This document shows, one piece after another, positions 63,142 through 64,000 of a DNA stretch of 64,000 nt. The DNA is from Rhodomicrobium sp. Az07 (lineage in GTDB: Bacteria; Pseudomonadota; Alphaproteobacteria; Rhizobiales; Rhodomicrobiaceae), in the NCBI RefSeq assembly GCF_018619475.1, contig NZ_JAHFZG010000009.1, forward strand, positions 62,001 through 126,000, given 5' to 3'. A program made the translations under genes and the position numbers. The stretch's first letter is position 1. Each line of letters opens with the position of its first letter. The notes under the pieces are model-generated. The model worked only from the letters and a program-made list of their open reading frames with translations, did not search any database and was not told the origin of the DNA.

Positions 63142-64000
63142 TCAACCGTGACGGGCATTTGCCGGCGATTGCGCGGCCCCGCCGGTTCTCATCAGGCCAA
63201 CGAAGCGCTTGAAGAGGTAGTGGCTATCCTGCGGACCCGGAGACGCCTCGGGGTGGTACTGGACGGAGAAAACAGGGCGGTTGCGCAGGCGTATGCCGCA
63301 ATTGCTGCCGTCGAACAAGGACACGTGCGTTTCCTCGACATCGGTCGGCAGGCTCGCGCGGTCGACTGCGAAACCGTGATTCATGGAGGTGATCTCAACC
63401 TTGCCGGTTGTGTAGTCCATAACGGGATGGTTCGAGCCGTGATGGCCGTGCGGCATCTTGATGGTGCGGGCGCCGAGCGCCAAGCCGAGCAATTGATGGC
63501 CGAGGCAGATGCCGAAGAGCGGTACCCCTGAGCCGACCACGTCGCGGATGATGGGAATGGCATATTCGCCGGTGGCGGCAGGATCGCCGGGGCCGTTCGA
63601 CAGGAAGACGCCGTCCGGATTGCGGTCAAGAATTTCCTGTGCCGTCGCATAGGCGGGTACCACCGTGACGCGGCAACCGGCGGAGGCGAGGCAGCGCAGG
63701 ATGTTGCGCTTGATGCCGTAGTCGACGGCGACGACATGAAAGAGCGGATTTTGCTGCTCGGCGAAGCCCTCGTCCCAGACCCAGCGCTGCTCTGTCCAGT
63801 TGTAGCTCTGCGTCGTGGTGACGGCGCGGGCGAGTTCCGCGCCTTCCATCGACGGGCACGCACGCGCTTTCGCCTTCAGCGCGTCGAAGTCGAACACGCC
63901 GTTGGAATGATGGGCGATGACCGCATTCGGCATGCCCGCCTCGCGGATCAAGATGGTGAGCGCGCGCGTATCGACGCCCGCGATGCCGACGATGCCGCGC
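63142..64000 (-). CDS. carA: Carbamoyl-phosphate synthase small subunit, 5' end cut by window end
   Basis: Partial gene: the last 286 codons are in the window and the N-terminus lies beyond it. Supplies ammonia from glutamine for carbamoyl phosphate (arginine and pyrimidine synthesis). Class I glutaminase domain with the catalytic Cys in FGICLGHQLLGLALG and His/Glu in VQYHPEASPGPQDSHYLF; GIAGVDTRALTILIREAG belongs to the N-terminal domain. hemA follows downstream after 225 bases with its own regulatory sites. Confidence 0.96.
   Translation of the reverse strand, partial: RGIVGIAGVDTRALTILIREAGMPNAVIAHHSNGVFDFDALKAKARACPSMEGAELARAVTTTQSYNWTEQRWVWDEGFAEQQNPLFHVVAVDYGIKRNILRCLASAGCRVTVVPAYATAQEILDRNPDGVFLSNGPGDPAATGEYAIPIIRDVVGSGVPLFGICLGHQLLGLALGARTIKMPHGHHGSNHPVMDYTTGKVEITSMNHGFAVDRASLPTDVEETHVSLFDGSNCGIRLRNRPVFSVQYHPEASPGPQDSHYLFKRFVGLMRTGGAAQSPANARHG

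Noticed and set aside
1-64000. CRISPR arrays, insertion sequences, rRNA or tRNA genes
   Set aside because: No regular spaced repeats, transposase-like proteins or RNA gene signatures were seen on either strand.

Overview
The window comes from an alphaproteobacterium, most likely a phototrophic member of the Hyphomicrobiales (a Rhodomicrobium-like organism is my best guess, from memory only). The reasons are 5-aminolevulinate synthase of the C4 haem pathway with a perfect PpsR/CrtJ-type site (TGTCA-N8-TGACA) in its upstream region, an alphaproteobacterial SOS box (GTTC-N7-GTTC) upstream of ssb, an Hyphomicrobiales-type porin and an Omp25-like barrel, and the order gyrA-ssb-coaD-ppi-ppi-queA-tgt. 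The base composition is GC-rich throughout, apart from an AT-rich insert near 49.8-50.5 kb.

Layout. 1-22.8 kb is ordinary chromosome: the 5' part of a porin gene, a tail-anchored protein, a large AsmA protein, Fe/Mn superoxide dismutase, a PCu(A)C copper chaperone, ybjN-proC, ubiK, a lytic transglycosylase, leuC, a MarR regulator divergent from a DUF1428 gene, an NAD(P)-binding reductase, an EamA transporter, tgt-queA, two cyclophilins, coaD, gyrA and ssb. An HU gene with a histone-H1-like tail lies at 23.3 kb. From 23.8 to 28.1 kb there is a minus-strand phage lysis and tail-fibre module. From 28.2 to 39.1 kb there is host DNA: a GNAT gene, a translationally coupled otsB-GH15-otsA-glk trehalose/glucose operon, a seven-helix patatin-like membrane protein, a crotonase-family protein, cytochrome b561 and a small membrane protein. 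From 39.3 to 52.3 kb there is a minus-strand P22-like virion module (terminase subunits, portal, scaffold, coat, gp4- and gp10-like proteins, a GTA-type TIM-barrel protein, a GNAT and a DNA-transfer-like protein). From 52.5 kb to the end are a PiT phosphate transporter, parE, two unrecognised proteins, a PhzF protein, an Omp25-like protein, hemA and the start of carA in the reading direction of the minus strand.

Most interesting region. The two phage modules have the same strand and, read together, give the P22 order terS-terL-portal-scaffold-coat-gp4-gp10-...-tail fibre-endolysin-membrane lysis proteins. They are separated by about 11 kb of host genes. No integrase, repressor, replication gene or attachment site is visible. 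One virion protein is the stand-alone TIM-barrel part of the gene-transfer-agent host-specificity protein. This fits either a decayed prophage or a domesticated, GTA-like particle of podovirus type; the sequence alone does not decide. Inside the virion module a vapBC toxin-antitoxin pair on the opposite strand is bracketed by two copies of the 5' end of the portal gene, so the cargo entered with a duplication that rebuilt a working portal start (TTG).

Other points: a tRNA-guanine transglycosylase in which three of four zinc ligands are replaced, a Gln at the GyrA quinolone position, a GH15 enzyme inside the trehalose operon, and a crotonase-family protein without both catalytic glutamates. 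Starts were moved inward from the longest reading frame wherever a Shine-Dalgarno sequence or family N-terminus supported this.
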